Below, piece by piece: positions 5,431-7,311 of a stretch of DNA of 7,311 nt; positions within the stretch are counted from its first letter, which is position 1; each line of letters begins with the position of its first letter. Made by a program: the position numbers and the translations under genes. The stretch is from an uncultured Candidatus Saccharibacteria bacterium (lineage in GTDB: Bacteria; Patescibacteria; Saccharimonadia; Saccharimonadales; UBA5946), in NCBI GenBank assembly GCA_946886435.1, contig CAMPIR010000035.1:1-7311 (forward strand). The letters are read 5' to 3'. Below the pieces are notes generated by a model. The model ran no database searches. It was not told where the DNA came from and worked only from the letters and a program-made list of their open reading frames with translations.

Positions 5431-6703
5431 CGAGGTGTTCGATATGGGGTGTGCGCGGAAAAAAGTTGTAACCGCGGTGAGCACGGACACCGTACGTTTC
5501 GCCGAGTAGCCCGATGTCCCTGGCCTGTGTGACGGGATTGCAGCTCAAGTAGATGATTCGCTCGGGTTTTTGTTCGAGTAGTCGTTCGATGACACGTGTA
5601 TGCAAGCCAGCTCGCGGAGGATCGAGGATAATAGTCGACTCTCCGTCGATATAGTCGAGTGAATCTTCGGCACTAGCTTCGATAATCGTGGCTTTTTTGC
5701 CGAGTTCGTAACGGTTTCGTTTCATTTCATCGACTGCACTTTTGTTTATTTCAACGAGGGTCAGCCGATCGCCGCCGATCGTAAAGCCGATCGACCCAAC
5801 GCCGCTATACATATCAACAACAGGCTTGTCCTGGGTCCACTCTTTCATGTCACGAAGCGCTTGTTCGTAGACCGGTATATTTCCCTGAAAAAACCCTTCA
5901 CAGACGTAGGTAAATGGTATGTCGAGAACAGTATCGGTCAGGCGGATTTCGCCGAAACTAACGAGGCGTTTTGTGATGACGGATGCCGGGGATTTCGGAT
6001 CAGAATAGATAACCTCACCGCCCTGGGCGCCAGTTGCCAAAAAGTCTTCTTCGGTTAGTGGCTGGATAGACTTGTCTTTGACGTAGAGCTGGAAGACACA
6101 TGAGCCGTTTTGGTCGGACCGTATAAGTAGCGTTTTAAGAGATCGCGCCTCAACCTGCTTTGCCCGCAGGATATCGCGGATGCTTACGGCTAGTTCGTTA
6201 AGTGACGCTGGTGCCAAGCTCGTTCCTTCAACTGGAATCTTCCCTTGCGTACCACGCCTAAAAAACGCTATATCTAGCGTCTCTACACCATCTATGGTGT
6301 CTCCCCACCAGCTGAACTCAACCTTGTTACGGTATCCATACTGTTCATTATCGGTGTAGACCTCTATAGCGTTAGGAAGAACGATACTATGTAGCTCAAA
6401 TGCTTCCTCGATCAGCGCCGCTTTAAAGTGTTGCTCTGAGCTGAAGTCCATTATCTGCCACGGGCTTGTGCTCAGATAACTGTCGGGATCGCGAGGCTCT
6501 ACACGAGCTTTGCTCGGCTCGTGGATGTCTGTGGCAATACCTTCGACAAACTTACTCTTTTTCTTTGTGACAGTAACCGTAACAGACTCGCCGGGTAGAC
6601 CGCCCCAGACAAATGCCTTACGGCCATCATCAAGCGTCCCAAGTGTTTGCCCGCCACCGACGATTTTATCGAGTTTGAGAGTAGCGCTAATAGGTTTTTG
6701 CAT
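5402..6703 (-). CDS. RlmD/TrmA-type RNA (uracil-C5)-methyltransferase without Fe-S cysteines, 433 aa
   Basis: Uses S-adenosylmethionine to methylate C5 of a uridine in RNA. The family includes RlmD (23S U1939), RlmCD and TrmA (tRNA U54); which target applies here is not readable. An N-terminal TRAM-like RNA-binding domain (about 1-60) is followed by the catalytic part: FFQGNIPVYEQ (271-281, Gln273), SAM motif VVDMYSGVGSIG (295-306), LVEIN (316-320), LDPPRAGL (360-367), nucleophile Cys388 in YLSCNP, and general-base Glu422 in HIEH. The region after the TRAM domain, where RlmD carries four [4Fe-4S] cysteines, has none: DPDSYLSTSPWQ (72-83) replaces them, and only Cys202, Cys268 and Cys388 exist in the whole protein. 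The length is about that of E. coli RlmD. No Shine-Dalgarno sequence is seen, and a TACACT -10-like box lies eight bases before the ATG. The gene is divergent from msrB. Confidence 0.93.
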   Translation of the reverse strand: MQKPISATLKLDKIVGGGQTLGTLDDGRKAFVWGGLPGESVTVTVTKKKSKFVEGIATDIHEPSKARVEPRDPDSYLSTSPWQIMDFSSEQHFKAALIEEAFELHSIVLPNAIEVYTDNEQYGYRNKVEFSWWGDTIDGVETLDIAFFRRGTQGKIPVEGTSLAPASLNELAVSIRDILRAKQVEARSLKTLLIRSDQNGSCVFQLYVKDKSIQPLTEEDFLATGAQGGEVIYSDPKSPASVITKRLVSFGEIRLTDTVLDIPFTYVCEGFFQGNIPVYEQALRDMKEWTQDKPVVDMYSGVGSIGFTIGGDRLTLVEINKSAVDEMKRNRYELGKKATIIEASAEDSLDYIDGESTIILDPPRAGLHTRVIERLLEQKPERIIYLSCNPVTQARDIGLLGETYGVRAHRGYNFFPRTPHIEHLVILDLKQGA

Positions 6704-6711
6704 GTTTATCT

Positions 6712-6743
6712 AGTGTACCTGATATCGGTTAAAAGCGTATAAT
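6712..6743. promoter_or_regulatory. Divergent promoters of the methyltransferase gene and the msrBA operon
   Basis: On the plus strand a perfect TATAAT (6738-6743) lies eight bases before the msrB ATG at 6752. On the minus strand TACACT (6717-6712) lies eight bases before the methyltransferase ATG at 6703. Neither gene has a Shine-Dalgarno sequence at usable spacing, so both mRNAs may be leaderless. The -35 regions are poor matches (plus GTACCT at 6715-6720 with a 17-base spacer). The plus -10 is convincing; the minus one is weaker, and an alternative minus -10 (TATTAT, overlapping the plus box) would give a longer leader. Confidence 0.55.
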
Positions 6744-6751
6744 AGATTAGT

Positions 6752-7126
6752 ATGAATAACGATTTGTCCGATGAGCAAAAGCATGTCATGTTCGAGCAAG
6801 GAACGGAAGCACCTTTTTCCGGTGCTCTGCTCCGTGAAAAACGCTCAGGTAGCTATCACTGCGCTAACTGCGGGTCGGAACTTTTTGCAAGTGATACAAA
6901 GTTTGAGTCAGGCTCTGGATGGCCGAGCTTCACGGAACCGGCGAACCGTAATCATGTCACGCTCACAACCGACACATCGCATGGCATGGTTCGGACGGAG
7001 GTCACTTGTACGAACTGTGGTGTGCACCTCGGACATCTTTTCGACGATGGTCCAAAGGATCGAGGTGGTCAGCGGTTCTGCGTAAACTCGCTCAGTTTGG
7101 ATTTCAAACCTGATGACGAAAAATAA
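6752..7126 (+). CDS. msrB: Peptide-methionine (R)-S-oxide reductase MsrB, 124 aa
   Basis: Reduces the R diastereomer of methionine sulfoxide in proteins back to methionine. It is a complete single-domain MsrB of usual size. It has a zinc site from two CxxC pairs (Cys37/Cys40 and Cys86/Cys89), the SGSGWPSF signature (53-60), [10 protein letters not shown] (92-101), and the catalytic Cys110 in RFCVNSLSL. In many MsrBs the third residue of the SGxGWPSF signature is a Cys that takes part in recycling; here it is Ser55, so thioredoxin or another reductant may act on the Cys110 sulfenic acid directly (family-based inference). There is no signal peptide, so it is cytoplasmic. The ATG at 6752 is eight bases from a perfect TATAAT, suggesting a leaderless message. 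The following msrA overlaps its end by 14 bases. Confidence 0.97.
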   Translation: MNNDLSDEQKHVMFEQGTEAPFSGALLREKRSGSYHCANCGSELFASDTKFESGSGWPSFTEPANRNHVTLTTDTSHGMVRTEVTCTNCGVHLGHLFDDGPKDRGGQRFCVNSLSLDFKPDDEK

Positions 7127-7311
7127 CCAGTCAGTGGTTCTCGGGGGTGGATGTTTTTTTTGCCTCGAAGCTGCCTATCAGCAGCTACGCGGTGTGACCG
7201 AGGTTATTTCTGGATACAGCGGCGGTGAAGCACCAAACCCGACGTATGAGGCTGTGTGCAGCGGCGCGACGGGTCACGCAGAAGTCGTGAAGGTTGTGTA
7301 CGATCCGGATG
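7113..7311 (+). CDS. msrA: Peptide-methionine (S)-S-oxide reductase MsrA, N-terminal part (cut by window edge)
   Basis: Reduces the S diastereomer of methionine sulfoxide, complementing MsrB. The visible 66 codons show the family signature [10 protein letters not shown] (11-20) with catalytic Cys14. [29 protein letters not shown] follows (a run of conserved MsrA positions in about residues 32-60), including the GHAE glutamate that helps activate the sulfoxide. The usual GCFW has Phe in place of Trp here. The chosen ATG (7113-7115) lies within the last codons of msrB. No good Shine-Dalgarno element precedes it, so translation may be coupled to msrB. A GTG at 7134 would also leave the active site intact. 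The gene is open to the right edge, so its C-terminal resolving cysteines, if any, cannot be seen. Confidence 0.95.
   Translation, partial: MTKNNQSVVLGGGCFFCLEAAYQQLRGVTEVISGYSGGEAPNPTYEAVCSGATGHAEVVKVVYDPD

Noticed and set aside
1..7311. CRISPR array, insertion sequence, phage or toxin-antitoxin system
   Set aside because: No spaced direct repeats, terminal inverted repeats, transposase, integrase or recognisable toxin-antitoxin pair was seen; the identified genes are mainly housekeeping repair and modification functions.

Overview
The window reads as a compact stretch of bacterial chromosome, about half GC. It has short intergenic gaps, genes on both strands, and TGA used as an ordinary stop (the 162-aa gene ends in it). 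The mix suggests a small-genome bacterium of the Patescibacteria/CPR type, possibly Saccharibacteria: a one-chain UvrD helicase-nuclease, an RlmD-like methyltransferase without the iron-sulfur cysteines, a winged-helix Nudix protein, and several genes whose -10 box lies only 6-10 bases from the start codon. This placement is inference; there is no rRNA or other marker gene to confirm it.

Layout. Bases 1-73 hold two small inverted repeats and no recognisable gene. A minus-strand gene for a 76-residue, charged, probably helical-hairpin protein follows (74-304). It has a near-consensus sigma70-type promoter at 377-405 and a good ribosome binding site. Bases 410-3733 (minus) encode an 1107-residue SF1A helicase with a C-terminal RecB-like PD-(D/E)XK nuclease. 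It is divergent from a plus-strand gene for a 162-residue protein of unknown function (3777-4265). Their -10 boxes form a perfect inverted repeat in a very tight divergent promoter. An interrupted 13-bp inverted repeat (4265-4296) separates that gene from the next promoter.

Bases 4326-5430 (plus) form a two-gene unit with a 14-base overlap: a winged-helix/Nudix hydrolase and a nucleoside 2-deoxyribosyltransferase-like protein. Both families act on nucleotides or nucleosides, so a nucleotide clean-up or salvage role is plausible. The second gene runs 29 bases into the convergent 3' end of an RlmD/TrmA-type RNA uracil-C5 methyltransferase (5402-6703, minus). That gene is divergent from an msrB-msrA operon (6752 to the right edge, plus). 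MsrB and MsrA together repair both diastereomers of methionine sulfoxide; msrA is cut by the window edge.

No tRNA, rRNA, CRISPR array, insertion sequence or integrase was seen. The window is mostly housekeeping repair functions. The less explained parts are the small helical protein, the 162-residue protein, the Nudix/deoxyribosyltransferase pair and the promoter architecture.
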